Below are positions 17,006 through 25,190 of a stretch of DNA of 64,000 nt, piece after piece. Origin of the DNA: Methylomonas sp. 11b (lineage in GTDB: Bacteria; Pseudomonadota; Gammaproteobacteria; Methylococcales; Methylomonadaceae); assembly GCF_000515215.1 (NCBI RefSeq), contig NZ_KI911557.1:62001-126000 (forward strand), written 5' to 3'. A program made the position numbers and the translations under genes. Below the pieces are notes generated by a model, which ran no database searches, was not told the origin of the DNA, and worked only from the letters and a program-made list of their open reading frames with translations. Position 1 is the stretch's first letter; every line of letters begins with the position of its first letter.

Positions 17006-18763
17006 TTAGGCCGCCAACAACAACGATTTCGAGAGTTCAAACAATTGCGCTCTCAGCTCTGAAAGGTCGTTAATGGTGATGGCAATCGGGAATAGATGGC
17101 TGACATCCAATCCCAAGCCTACACCGACCGTTTCAATATCACTATCACGGCAACGCTGTAACAGTTCCAGCGTGCTCAGTGACTCGTTGGGTTGTCCATC
17201 GGTTATCACCATCAATACCTTGCGCGGTTCCCGGCAACGCAGTAGTGACGCCGCAGCAAACCAGATCGCTTCCGTCATCGGCGTACTGCCGGTGGCGGCT
17301 AGCGAAAAGGCGCCAGTTCGGGCATTCACGCGTTGGCCATGTTCCAGTAATCGGAACACCGAATCGTCGTGATGGCCTGGAAACGCTGTGACGCCAGGAT
17401 TGACTCCCGGAATGCCTTCGAATGCCAAGGCCAATGCCAAAGTGGCTTCCAACGCAATCGGCATTCGCGATCCCATCGGTTGGCCTTGGCTATCGGTCAC
17501 CTGATACCCCATGCTTTCGGATTTATCGAGTAACAGATGGATCGCCGTATTGGGTGCCGCTTTGGTCTCTTTACGCTGAAACAGCTTAGTTTCGCCCAGT
17601 GGTAAACGGTGTAAACGCTTGCCATCCAGCCGCCGTCCACGACACGCATGTTGCGACCGGTTTAAGGTTTGCGATTGCACCAAGCCTTGCAAAGCAGCAC
17701 GGATTTTTCCCGATTCGTCTTGCACCTTGCGCAGTAAAAACGCACCGGCCCGCTCGTCCATGGGCGGCTCTAGGCCACTGGGCATCAGCAATTCCGATAC
17801 ATTTTCCGCCGCCAACGACAAGGCCGATTTCAGCGATTCAAACACATCCAGCTCGATATCACTGTCACCAGCGGACAACAGAGTTTGCAAGACGCCCATC
17901 GGATCTGCAATTTCCGCGTTTTCTTCATCTTCGCCTTGTGGGTTGGATGTAGATCTGTCGGATGGCGTTGCCGGTTCATCGTCAGAATTTTTGGGAGTCG
18001 AATCATCGTTACCCGCCGATTCTGAAGACGGATTTTCGTCAATGTCGTTGGGCAATCGTTCATCGGGCTCCATGTCATCCGGCTCAGGCGTGTTTTCCTC
18101 ATCTGCCGATGGCTGTGCTTGGTTCTGCTGCCGTTGTTGCTCGAACTCATCTTCAATCATGGTCAGGATGCGATCGGTCAATTGCAGGCAATCACTCTCC
18201 GATTGCAAGCCCTCCGGCACTTCGGATAGCAAGCCTTTCAGGCGCGTTACCGCACCTTTCGGAAACGTTGCTTTCAATGCCGCTTCGGTTTGCTCGACCA
18301 ATGGCAATAACGCCGATTGACCCAACACCTTGGTCCGCAAATATTTCAACACGAAGCCGTACAGAATATTAGCCGGATGATCATCAATGCTGTTGGCCAC
18401 AAAGTCGCCTTTGGCAATCATCTTTTCAATCATGGTGCGAATGGTCAGCCGGGTACCTGGAAAGTCCTTGGCCAGTTCGTGCTCAATGCGAACATCTTCG
18501 ATGGCATTACATAAGCGCCGGCGCAATACCGAATGTCCAAAGCGCAACGTAAAATCCGAATAACGAATATGCGCGGCTTCGTGGGCTAAAAGGCCCCAGG
18601 CGACATCCTGATAATCTGGATCGTCGCCCTCATAGGCTGGCAGCCAAATGGTTTGACCATCGGTTTCGGCTTTATCACCGCCGACTCTGACTTTGACGCC
18701 AAAGCGATTGCCAATGGCTGCCGCAACGATGGGGAATGCGTTGTGTAATGTTCTATTTTTCAT
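17006..18763 (-). CDS. CobT-like VWA-domain protein
   Basis: The ATG at 18763 with GGAG upstream is the start (585 residues). The N-terminal part (about 1-200) has a zinc-protease-like LAHEAAHIRYSDF motif near residue 65 and an all-helical surround. The middle (about 205-300) is very acidic and low in complexity. The C-terminal VWA domain starts near 395 with an intact MIDAS: LLLDKSESM, the Thr of ATGSTPMTEA and VITDGQP. The layout is that of CobT-like partners of CobS/MoxR ATPases. Cobalamin synthesis is unlikely here; with the AAA, WGR and DUF3150 genes it forms a four-gene MoxR/VWA-type machine of the element. Confidence 0.85.
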   Translation of the reverse strand: MKNRTLHNAFPIVAAAIGNRFGVKVRVGGDKAETDGQTIWLPAYEGDDPDYQDVAWGLLAHEAAHIRYSDFTLRFGHSVLRRRLCNAIEDVRIEHELAKDFPGTRLTIRTMIEKMIAKGDFVANSIDDHPANILYGFVLKYLRTKVLGQSALLPLVEQTEAALKATFPKGAVTRLKGLLSEVPEGLQSESDCLQLTDRILTMIEDEFEQQRQQNQAQPSADEENTPEPDDMEPDERLPNDIDENPSSESAGNDDSTPKNSDDEPATPSDRSTSNPQGEDEENAEIADPMGVLQTLLSAGDSDIELDVFESLKSALSLAAENVSELLMPSGLEPPMDERAGAFLLRKVQDESGKIRAALQGLVQSQTLNRSQHACRGRRLDGKRLHRLPLGETKLFQRKETKAAPNTAIHLLLDKSESMGYQVTDSQGQPMGSRMPIALEATLALALAFEGIPGVNPGVTAFPGHHDDSVFRLLEHGQRVNARTGAFSLAATGSTPMTEAIWFAAASLLRCREPRKVLMVITDGQPNESLSTLELLQRCRDSDIETVGVGLGLDVSHLFPIAITINDLSELRAQLFELSKSLLLAA

Positions 18764-18825
18764 GGTGTGCTCCAAAAGTCAGGGCAAACCACGGCCCCAG
18801 AGGGACATGAATTTGCCCCATTGGG
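18764..18825 (-). promoter_or_regulatory. Structured leader of the VWA gene
   Basis: Minus strand: CCC (18823-18825), inner GGGG with CCC, outer GGG. GGGCAAA from the inner stem and loop is complementary to the downstream TTTGCCC, which is followed by GACTTTTGGAG and the start codon. Confidence 0.65.
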
Positions 18826-18847
18826 TGAAGTGTTAAATGGCGTCAGA

Positions 18848-18973
18848 TTAGAACCAGTAATCCTGGTCAGAATCATCCTCCTCGTCATTGCTTCCTGCAG
18901 TCACCGTTTCAGGTTCTGCTGAATGCTCCGAGTGGTTGGATTCATCTGCAAAGTTACCGGTTTCCAGTTTGGC
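18848..18973 (-). other. In-frame open extension after the DUF3150 amber stop
   Basis: Directly after the TAG at 18974-18976 the same frame stays open for 41 codons and ends at a TAA (18848-18850). The tail is acidic and finishes DSDQDYWF. Two neighbouring element proteins, the WGR protein and the exonuclease, also end in a short tail closing with WF, which argues that this tail was, or is, part of the protein. No separate start codon or ribosome-binding site is evident, so it is not a separate gene. Confidence 0.55.
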
Positions 18974-20038
18974 CTAGCTTTTATCCAGCAAGACCTCAAG
19001 CGCCCAGTCATCCGATGCCGATTCCGGTTCGAGTTCATCGTCAAAGATGCCGTCAAACAGATCAGTAAAATCGGGGCTGTCTGCAGCGGTTTCAGCGATG
19101 ACGGGTGTCGGTTCTGTTGGCACGACGAGTACTGCTGGTGGCTCGGACTCCGCGTATTCGATGACTTCTTCAGTTTCATCAACAACAGGCAGTTGAGTCG
19201 CCAACAATCCTTCACCGTGCCGACGGGTTTTATCCGGATCGGACAACAGCATGGCTGTCGCCAGAATCTCCTGCAAAATGCTGCCTTCAATGGCGCCTTT
19301 GGTGGGGATTCTCGCCAACAGATCGTCAATGGTGCTGACGACCGGCGCGACCCGATGATCCAGAAAACCTAGCCCATCGAGCTTGTCCCGCATGCGGCGA
19401 ATCGGCCGTAACGCGCTGCGGGTGACTTGTTGTTTGCCCAGCAACGACTGCTCGATGAGATGGTTGGCTTCCACGGAAATTTCATAGAACATCTGCTCAC
19501 TGAGAGAACCGATTTTGCTTTCCAGTCGTGCGATGTCCGCCGGCGGCAAGCTATCGGGTAACCCGACACTGACCACCAGAAAATCAAATGACAAGCGCGT
19601 CGAGACAAACTCCACTGAATCCACAGCTTGCTCGATGATGCCGGCAAATTCCGGATGGCGAACCACCCAGTCCGTCACCGCCGCATCGTAACCGGCAATA
19701 AACTCGGTTTTAGCCGCAGCAAAATCCAGCCCGATACGCTCAAGTTCCGCGGTAATACTGGCGGCCGATTCAACCGGCACGGCAAAGCCACCCAGAAAGC
19801 GGGTACCGACGCGCAGACAAATGCGTTCGGCTTCCTTCTTCAGACGGTTGAACACCGTCAGCTTGTCCGGATCGAGCAAACGTTTAGACCCTAAACTGGC
19901 TAAGTCCTCCGGCGGCAATTTGCTACCATCGGCCAGCACCAGGTCTTCTTTTTTCAGTTTCTTGCGGGCGCCGTAAATATTGGCATCCACTTTTACCAAG
20001 ACCACGCGGTCTAAGATGATTTGCGTTTCATGAGACAT
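18974..20038 (-). CDS. DUF3150-family protein
   Basis: A 354-residue protein, AGGAGG before the ATG at 20038. The body resembles DUF3150: LVKVDANIYGARKKLKKEDLV near residue 15, then RICLRVGTRFLGGFAVPV and a long helical region to about 265. The C-terminal 90 residues are acidic and Pro/Glu/Thr-rich. Its role is unknown; DUF3150 genes accompany CobS/VWA genes in phages and ICEs. The frame is interrupted by TAG after LEVLLDKS, but continues with an acidic tail (see 18848-18973), so it may be prematurely truncated by about 41 residues, or read through. Confidence 0.75.
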   Translation of the reverse strand: MSHETQIILDRVVLVKVDANIYGARKKLKKEDLVLADGSKLPPEDLASLGSKRLLDPDKLTVFNRLKKEAERICLRVGTRFLGGFAVPVESAASITAELERIGLDFAAAKTEFIAGYDAAVTDWVVRHPEFAGIIEQAVDSVEFVSTRLSFDFLVVSVGLPDSLPPADIARLESKIGSLSEQMFYEISVEANHLIEQSLLGKQQVTRSALRPIRRMRDKLDGLGFLDHRVAPVVSTIDDLLARIPTKGAIEGSILQEILATAMLLSDPDKTRRHGEGLLATQLPVVDETEEVIEYAESEPPAVLVVPTEPTPVIAETAADSPDFTDLFDGIFDDELEPESASDDWALEVLLDKS

Positions 20039-20099
20039 GGGAACCTCCTAAAATGAGAGGCACACCCATCCCCGCTGGGGTCGATGTGCCCCTGTAGGG
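20039..20099 (-). promoter_or_regulatory. Structured leader of the DUF3150 gene
   Basis: Minus strand: CCC-taca-GGGG-loop-CCCC-agc-GGG, then TGTGCC, complementary to GGCACA in the inner strand and loop, then TCATTTTAGGAGG and the start codon. Confidence 0.7.
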
Positions 20100-20121
20100 T
20101 TAAATGAAAATAACAAACCGG

Positions 20122-20889
20122 TTAAAACCAGCAGTCGTCCTTGTCGGACATGGCCGCTGCCAGATTTAAGCGGGGTTTGAGCAAACCTAAGACTTCTGCG
20201 GTGTCCCGAATGCTGTCCAGATCAGTGCCGAAAAATGCCAGCACGTCCTGTTCAGCTTTCAGATCGACCGAGAGATCTCGGGCGGTTTCGGTGGCAATAT
20301 CAATGTCCACGCCTTTAAAGCCTTTTGCTTTCAATGCCAGTAAAAACAACCAAGGCAGAATGCCATGCGCTGATTTAATCTGGCCGCTCAGATCAAAGAT
20401 TTCGGCATTGAGGGTGGCATCAATCCACTGTTGCCAGCCATCCCAGTCTTTTTCAGGCTTAGAGTGCTGATCCGATACGGATTGAATAACTCCGATCAGT
20501 CGCCTGACCTCGATACCCAAGTCCACTCGAACCGCCTGCTTGGCATGGCAATCAATGGTCCAATACAGCGACTCAACTGGCGGCGTTAGCATGGGCTCTG
20601 GATTTGAATCAGGCTCTGGCACTTGTGATTGAGTTGCCGAAGTCTTACCCGGAAACACCACATTGCCGTCACCGTCAATGTCCACCACGGCCACAAACAC
20701 ATAGCCCTTGGCCTGTTTTTGCTGTTCGATATCGTGCTGGCGTATTCCCGTTCGCGTATTGATGCTCGGCAGACGAGAAGCTGTCTTGCCCCAACGCGTC
20801 GAGATCGAGCCGTCAGCATGGGTGGTAACCGCCCAGTCTTTGAAACTGCCGTCAGTATTACGATGACGATAGAGATTCCAGGCAGCCAT
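20122..20889 (-). CDS. WGR-domain protein
   Basis: A 255-residue protein. Residues about 1-75 form a WGR domain: NLYRHRNTDGSFKDWAV, then STRWGKTASRLPSIN, with the Trp-Gly-Lys variant of the signature. WGR domains bind DNA ends in PARPs and occur widely in bacterial accessory proteins. The rest is helical and acidic without a recognised domain. The C-terminus reads SDKDDCWF. It starts two bases after the CobS-like stop, so the two are probably co-translated. Small single-domain WGR proteins occur twice more in this window. Confidence 0.75.
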   Translation of the reverse strand: MAAWNLYRHRNTDGSFKDWAVTTHADGSISTRWGKTASRLPSINTRTGIRQHDIEQQKQAKGYVFVAVVDIDGDGNVVFPGKTSATQSQVPEPDSNPEPMLTPPVESLYWTIDCHAKQAVRVDLGIEVRRLIGVIQSVSDQHSKPEKDWDGWQQWIDATLNAEIFDLSGQIKSAHGILPWLFLLALKAKGFKGVDIDIATETARDLSVDLKAEQDVLAFFGTDLDSIRDTAEVLGLLKPRLNLAAAMSDKDDCWF

Positions 20890-20891
20890 GA

Positions 20892-21833
20892 CTAGATCTG
20901 CCAGTCATCGCCAAACACATCTTTGGCGATGCGATGAATCGCTTCGCGTTCGGCGGGTTCAGCTCGAAAGGTCAAGGCCCTGTCCAAGGAATACGCCAAG
21001 GCATTCGGCGCACTTTTGAAGGTGGCTACCAATGACGCCCAACGCACTAAACCGCGCGTGGATAAGGTCACCGACAACATGCCACTGCCATCCGCACCGC
21101 CGATAAAGACTTTACGAATCTGATTGGCGACTTTGATCATGCTTTCGCGTACCGTTTCCGGCATACTCGGCACTACATCGGCCAACAGTTTCATTTCGTC
21201 TTCGGGTTCGGGGTAACCAACTTCCATCAGCCTAAAACGATCTAGAAACGCGAGGTTCTGCCGCAACACCCCTTGGTACAAGCCCGACTGATCGCCAGAC
21301 CCAGCACTATTGCCGGTGGCCACCAAACGAAACTTCGGATGCGGGACAATCACGTCGCCGGTCTGTGGAATCGTCAACGGCTTGCCTTCAACAATTTCAT
21401 TCAAGCCAATCAGCTCGGCAGGATCGATGGCATCGATTTCGTTGATCAACAATACATGACCCAGGCGGACTGCCAGGGTCAACGGACCGTCGATCCACTT
21501 CATCGCGCCGCCGTCGACCAGCATGTACTGGCCTAGCAGGTCATTGAGTTCCAATCGACCGTGACCGGTGACCGAATGCACGCCCCAATGGAGACGCGCC
21601 GCAACTTGCTCCAACAACGAGGTTTTACCGGAACCGGTGGGGCCGGTCAGGTATAAGCCGTCGCCATTGTGTGCGCCTAAAAACGCCAACACATCGCGTA
21701 AGTGATCCTTGCGAAACACATAGGGTTTTTGCGCCGGTACATAGGTATTTTGTCCGAGGGCAAAGCCTTCCACTTTCATGGAAGCAGGGGCCGGAATGCC
21801 GAACGTGTCGGCAATGGAATAGTGTTGGTACAT
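20892..21833 (-). CDS. CobS/MoxR-like AAA+ ATPase
   Basis: Starting at ATG 21833, which has GAGG upstream, the 313-residue protein is a MoxR-type AAA+ ATPase: YLTGPTGSGKTSLLEQ (Walker A, near residue 62), VLLINEIDAIDPAELIGLNE (Walker B), LVATGNSAGSGDQSG (sensor region) and a DRFRLMEVGYPEPEDE arginine-finger segment. A short CobS-like N-terminus precedes it (FALGQNTYVPAQKPYVFR). Such ATPases work on or with VWA proteins; the CobT-like VWA gene is two genes downstream. It is the first gene of the AAA-WGR-DUF3150-VWA run and has its own leader. Confidence 0.88.
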   Translation of the reverse strand: MYQHYSIADTFGIPAPASMKVEGFALGQNTYVPAQKPYVFRKDHLRDVLAFLGAHNGDGLYLTGPTGSGKTSLLEQVAARLHWGVHSVTGHGRLELNDLLGQYMLVDGGAMKWIDGPLTLAVRLGHVLLINEIDAIDPAELIGLNEIVEGKPLTIPQTGDVIVPHPKFRLVATGNSAGSGDQSGLYQGVLRQNLAFLDRFRLMEVGYPEPEDEMKLLADVVPSMPETVRESMIKVANQIRKVFIGGADGSGMLSVTLSTRGLVRWASLVATFKSAPNALAYSLDRALTFRAEPAEREAIHRIAKDVFGDDWQI

Positions 21834-21906
21834 GGTGAGCTCCTCGAGGGCTAGCCTCAGAAAAACAAGGGGCGCACCGCCCCGAGGGGTAATGAGCCCC
21901 AACGGG
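21834..21906 (-). promoter_or_regulatory. Structured leader of the CobS-like gene
   Basis: Minus strand: CCC-gtt-GGGG-ctcatta-CCCC-tc-GGG. A competing hairpin GGGGCG-gtg-CGCCCC follows at once and ends in TTGTTTTT. CTCA in the loop also matches TGAG downstream. GAGGAG and the start codon follow. Confidence 0.7.
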
Positions 21907-21942
21907 TGTTAAAACCCTGGCAAAACAGGGTAGATAAAGAAA

Positions 21943-22155
21943 TTAACGTAGCTGCATGACGCAGTACATCGCCCATTCGGCGCGGGCCAACAGCTCCCGA
22001 TCCATCAAGCGCAGGATGCGCTGAATGTCGCTTCTCAAACCGGGGTCCGAGATTTGACGATGCATCTCCAGCAGCAACCGCTTTTTGGCCTGAATGTCGT
22101 CGCTATGCGCAACGTTCAACCAGCCGTGCAAGGTTTTCCAAAAGTCGTGATTCAT
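21943..22155 (-). CDS. Small helical hypothetical protein
   Basis: The ATG at 22155 (MNHDFWKTL) lies 5 bases after GGAGG and is preferred to one at 22170. The 70-residue product appears all-helical, with DIQAKKRLLLEMHRQI and LRSDIQRILRLMDREL. No family is recognised. It has a structured leader and, further upstream, the second RNA-like module. It lies between the exonuclease and CobS-like genes, where SXT-type elements also carry small uncharacterised genes. Confidence 0.6.
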   Translation of the reverse strand: MNHDFWKTLHGWLNVAHSDDIQAKKRLLLEMHRQISDPGLRSDIQRILRLMDRELLARAEWAMYCVMQLR

Positions 22156-22221
22156 AATGACCTCCTTCAATCATCAAAAGGGGTCATCGGGTCCCGTGAG
22201 GGTGATGAACCCCAACGGGAC
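22156..22221 (-). promoter_or_regulatory. Structured leader of the 21943-22155 gene
   Basis: Minus strand: GTCCC (22217-22221) pairs with GGGAC, enclosing GGG with CCC. The loop strand GGGGTTCATC is complementary, with one bulge, to downstream GATGACCCC, which is followed by TTTT, then GGAGG and the start codon. Confidence 0.7.
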
Positions 22222-22233
22222 AAACTAAACACA

Positions 22234-22331
22234 CCAGGCTTGACGCACCTGGCACACGAGGCAAACGCTCATGCCGCTTAATAACGGAACGCCGGTCGAA
22301 ACCGGATTCGGGATTCCACGAAGGGAATGCC
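22234..22331. ncRNA. Structured-RNA-like module, copy 2
   Basis: Plus-strand reading: CCAGG-cttgacgca-CCTGG (22234-22252), GGCA/TGCC hairpin, CCG..CGG, CCGGT-cgaa-ACCGG (22292-22305), ATTCC/GGAAT hairpin. Relative to copy 1, the first stem has T-A replaced by C-G and G-C by A-T, and the fourth stem has A-T replaced by G-C and C-G by T-A. Loops and linkers (CTTRACGCA, CGGAACG) are kept. Confidence 0.6.
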
Positions 22332-22497
22332 TGAACGATGCGGGTTTTGGGTTGGACTTTTTTAAAAGCCCAGCCTAAAACCGACATGCCTAAACTGAAG
22401 GATTTCATGAGGTGTCCGGCGTCAACTATCTTGGCCGGTCGTCAATCAATGAACATCCCGTAACCACCAGGGTTACAGGATGTCTTGAAACGACCCC

Positions 22498-23499
22498 TCA
22501 AAACCAAAAGTCCACACCCGCTAGGTCTTTCAAGGCTTGGGCATCGAACGGTACTTCAGCATGTTTACCGTCGTCATCCCGACAGGTCACACGGACTCTC
22601 GTGGCAGACGGTTTTCGATAGAGTTCCAGCGCCGAAGCCTGAACATCCGGTTGCAAGGTTTGAAGTGCAGCCTTGTAATCGATGGCACCCTGGCTTTGAA
22701 AACGGCTGATCCGCAACCCGGAATGCTCTGCGGCCACGTAATCACCCATCAGCAACACCAACGTGTTTTCAATGGCCGCCTGATTAGCCTCCAAGGTGGT
22801 TAGCTCCGCTTTCAAATCCGCAATTTTCACGGCACGGTTGCGATAACTCGCCGCCAGTTGTTGCCATTGCTGCTCCGCATCACCTTTGGGCAAATACAAA
22901 TCAAGTTCGGGATCCTTAGGTGGCTCCTTTTTGGACTTGACCGCCGACCAGAAATCCATCGCGACAGCGACTAACTCGGTGAGAAAGATCTCATCGCGCT
23001 GAATTTCAAACTCGATGTCCTGGCCTTGGTGATAGAAAAACAAAAAGCCGCGCTGTGCTTCGGACACCAGCAGTTGCTGTTGCACCTGGCACCAATACAG
23101 TTGATAGGCCTCGGACGCTTCCCGATTCAACAGCACATCCAGAAACGTGGTCTGGTGCGGACATTTGATTTCCACGGGCTCATTCGCGTCGGACAAGCCG
23201 TCGAACGATGCCCGCATCAAGGGGTACTGTTCCGACTCGCCGCACAGCGGCAACAACATCAGCTCGTGTTTATCCTCGAAGCGTTGCAAAGCCTCGGGCT
23301 CCTGCTGGATCCCGGCGCGGATCAAGGGGTTGTTGTCCAGGCTGGCTTCCAGTACCAGGCCGATTTTTTCAGCCCAGAGCCGCCAAGGGGTTTTGTAAGG
23401 CGAGCGGTTCATGACGATGGCCGCTTCACTGGCACTGACGCCTTGTGAACGCCAGTGCCGCCATGCGGTGGACCGTTGCGAAACGTCGACGACGTTCAT
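22498..23499 (-). CDS. YqaJ-family (lambda-type) exonuclease
   Basis: A 333-residue exonuclease. The YqaJ domain (residues about 8-165) starts QRSTAWRHWRSQGVSASEAAIV and contains the metal site: Asp in MRASFDGLSD, then PVEIKCP (ExK), a PD-(D/E)XK core. It should resect double-stranded DNA to supply single strands for the Bet annealase at 24007, a Red-like recombination pair as in SXT. The C-terminus (from about 215) is a coiled coil followed by a strand-rich tail ending LAGVDFWF. It overlaps the preceding gene by 4 bp (ATGA). Confidence 0.88.
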   Translation of the reverse strand: MNVVDVSQRSTAWRHWRSQGVSASEAAIVMNRSPYKTPWRLWAEKIGLVLEASLDNNPLIRAGIQQEPEALQRFEDKHELMLLPLCGESEQYPLMRASFDGLSDANEPVEIKCPHQTTFLDVLLNREASEAYQLYWCQVQQQLLVSEAQRGFLFFYHQGQDIEFEIQRDEIFLTELVAVAMDFWSAVKSKKEPPKDPELDLYLPKGDAEQQWQQLAASYRNRAVKIADLKAELTTLEANQAAIENTLVLLMGDYVAAEHSGLRISRFQSQGAIDYKAALQTLQPDVQASALELYRKPSATRVRVTCRDDDGKHAEVPFDAQALKDLAGVDFWF

Positions 23500-23831
23500 T
23501 GCCAGGCATCCGGCAACTGAATGTGGCAGCCTAACCGCAACGAAGGCACGCCGCGTTGGGTTAAATGCTGTTCACAGCGCTTGGCCCAATGGAAATCGGC
23601 AAATAGCAACAACACGGCATCCGCAGTTGGCAATACCAAGCCGCCAAAACTTTCCACCAAATGGTGTAATTCCGCTTTGGAGGGTTTGTCGACCTCTGCC
23701 ACGGCTACACCCGGTTTAAAACTGCGTTCTAAAAAGCCGCGCCCATGTCGGCGAATCACCGTGGGTGAGTCGTAACGCCGCCAGTCGGTATGACAGGGCA
23801 GCCGATTTAACGATTGATCGATTGCATTCAT
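23496..23831 (-). CDS. Hypothetical protein coupled to the exonuclease
   Basis: A 111-residue protein between Bet and the exonuclease, overlapping the latter by ATGA. The middle shows a beta-helix-beta segment: DAVLLLFADFHWAKRCEQHLTQ, then VPSLRLGCHIQLPDAW. The N-terminus is Arg-rich (SPTVIRRHGRGFLERSF). I do not recognise a family. Coupling to the exonuclease and its place in the recombination operon suggest an accessory role, which is inference only. It has a structured leader. Confidence 0.6.
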   Translation of the reverse strand: MNAIDQSLNRLPCHTDWRRYDSPTVIRRHGRGFLERSFKPGVAVAEVDKPSKAELHHLVESFGGLVLPTADAVLLLFADFHWAKRCEQHLTQRGVPSLRLGCHIQLPDAWQ

Positions 23832-23901
23832 GATCTCTCCTTAACTAAAACTCAGAGCATCATGAATCCCCACACGGGCGAGTCATGACGCCCTGAAGGG
23901 G
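23832..23901 (-). promoter_or_regulatory. Structured leader of the 23496-23831 gene
   Basis: The clearest copy on the minus strand: CCCC-ttca-GGGC-gtcatgactc-GCCC-gtgt-GGGG. The inner strand and loop GCGTCATGA are complementary to downstream TCATGATGC (one G-U pair). TCTGAGTTTTAG, GGAG and the start codon follow. Confidence 0.75.
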
Positions 23902-24006
23902 TGGTAGTTGAATGTGACGGATGCTGAAATCCAGCACACATCAGTATGAAAATGGCCTAGCCGATTGCGTGATTAAGCAACAGGACAGCCCTATACAGTG
24001 AAATGA

Positions 24007-25062
24007 CTAACGGTTGGCGCCCAAAGCCTGACGCGCCTGCGTCATAGCCATGTCCTTCGCTGTCAATGGCGGCATGGCCGTCGCTTCAGATTGTTCCAAT
24101 ACCGGTGTGGTCCTGGGTTCGACCTCAGAGACCTTGTCCAACTCGGCCAAGGCAAACGTCAGATCGATACCTCTGAACTTCTGATGGGCATAGTCGTAGG
24201 CGGCTTTCCAGGCTCCTGCCGCCGCAGTACGTCTAACCAGTTCAGCGACCGCTTTTTGCACCTTGGGATGGATTTGCGACAGATCGATGACACGATTTGC
24301 ATCAACGCCAGCATCGCCCCCAAAATCGTGATCGTCACTGCCAACCTCTGCTGCATTCAAAACTGTGGCACTACCATCGATCACGCTACCGTCGGCAATA
24401 TCGTCAAGGGTTTTGCCATCCATTTCCTCGGCGGCATAACCGCATTCCTCCGGAAAGGCTGCCCTGAGCGACGCCGCTTTACCGCATTTGGATAATTGCC
24501 CCTTAGGGCGTTTGATCCACATGGCGGTTGGCACTTGCGAGTGTTTACCACCGGCCGAGCTATAAGCCTCCAGCCAGTAGACTTCCTCGGTAAAGGCGCA
24601 ACGTTTGCCGGCGACGATCCGGTACACAGTAACCGCCACCCATTCGGGAAAGGTCACGGTGACACTGGATTCCTGCCATTGCTCGTTGTCGTCCTTGTAG
24701 CGACCGGTAAAGGTTTTGGTGATATCAGGACCCCAGACGGGTCTGTCCATGCCGGCCCAAACACCGGTTCGGGATGCGGTAGTCTGAATTTCCATGATGG
24801 ACGGCCAGACGGTTTCGACATTGCGGCCTAAAGCGGCACTCCACATCGGTACGATATGCACCGGTTTTTTGAAGATGTCGAGCTTGCGGGCCTTGCAATA
24901 ATCCAGCGCCATCAGGATGGCTTCCGGGGTTTTCGCCGTGGGGAATGTCACTTCCGTCAATACCTTCCATGACTGCTCCGAAATACCATAGCCTTGCTGG
25001 GCTGCCATCGGCATGGGTAAGTCGCGCGACTTAGGTTGATAGTTTCGATTTTGATTGCTCAT
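24007..25062 (-). CDS. bet: Bet/RecT-type single-strand annealing protein
   Basis: The ATG at 25062 (MSNQNRNYQPK), with GGAG upstream, is the start; 351 residues. Residues about 30-210 match the phage Bet/RecT family: AILMALDYCKARKLDIFKKPVHIVPM, then TVWPSIMEIQTTASRTG and a lysine-rich KRPKGQLSKCGKAASLRAAFPEE. The acidic C-terminus is divergent. It anneals single-stranded DNA and works with the exonuclease encoded downstream. Element-borne Bet/Exo pairs drive recombination between related ICEs. Confidence 0.93.
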   Translation of the reverse strand: MSNQNRNYQPKSRDLPMPMAAQQGYGISEQSWKVLTEVTFPTAKTPEAILMALDYCKARKLDIFKKPVHIVPMWSAALGRNVETVWPSIMEIQTTASRTGVWAGMDRPVWGPDITKTFTGRYKDDNEQWQESSVTVTFPEWVAVTVYRIVAGKRCAFTEEVYWLEAYSSAGGKHSQVPTAMWIKRPKGQLSKCGKAASLRAAFPEECGYAAEEMDGKTLDDIADGSVIDGSATVLNAAEVGSDDHDFGGDAGVDANRVIDLSQIHPKVQKAVAELVRRTAAAGAWKAAYDYAHQKFRGIDLTFALAELDKVSEVEPRTTPVLEQSEATAMPPLTAKDMAMTQARQALGANR

Positions 25063-25125
25063 GGTGGGTCTCCTTATCAAAATGAGAACGCCATGGCCCC
25101 AACGGGGATAGTCGTCCCCTTTGGG
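25063..25125 (-). promoter_or_regulatory. Structured leader of bet
   Basis: Minus strand: CCC-aaa-GGGG-acgactat-CCCC-gtt-GGG. The strand GGGGACG pairs with downstream CGTTCTC using two G-U pairs; ATTTTG, GGAG and the start codon follow. Confidence 0.7.
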
Positions 25126-25190
25126 TTGAAAAGCCGTCACCGCAAAAACGGGTCGGCAGTACGTTAAAATTTACCCGCGCTTGCGGCAGC

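Noticed and set aside
20122..20889. A PARP/ADP-ribosyl transferase role for the WGR protein
   Set aside because: Only the WGR domain is visible; no catalytic ADP-ribosyl transferase signature follows.
17006..21833. Cobalamin biosynthesis (CobS/CobT cobaltochelatase)
   Set aside because: No CobN or other cobalamin genes are present, and the context is a mobile element; only the ATPase/VWA architecture is shared.
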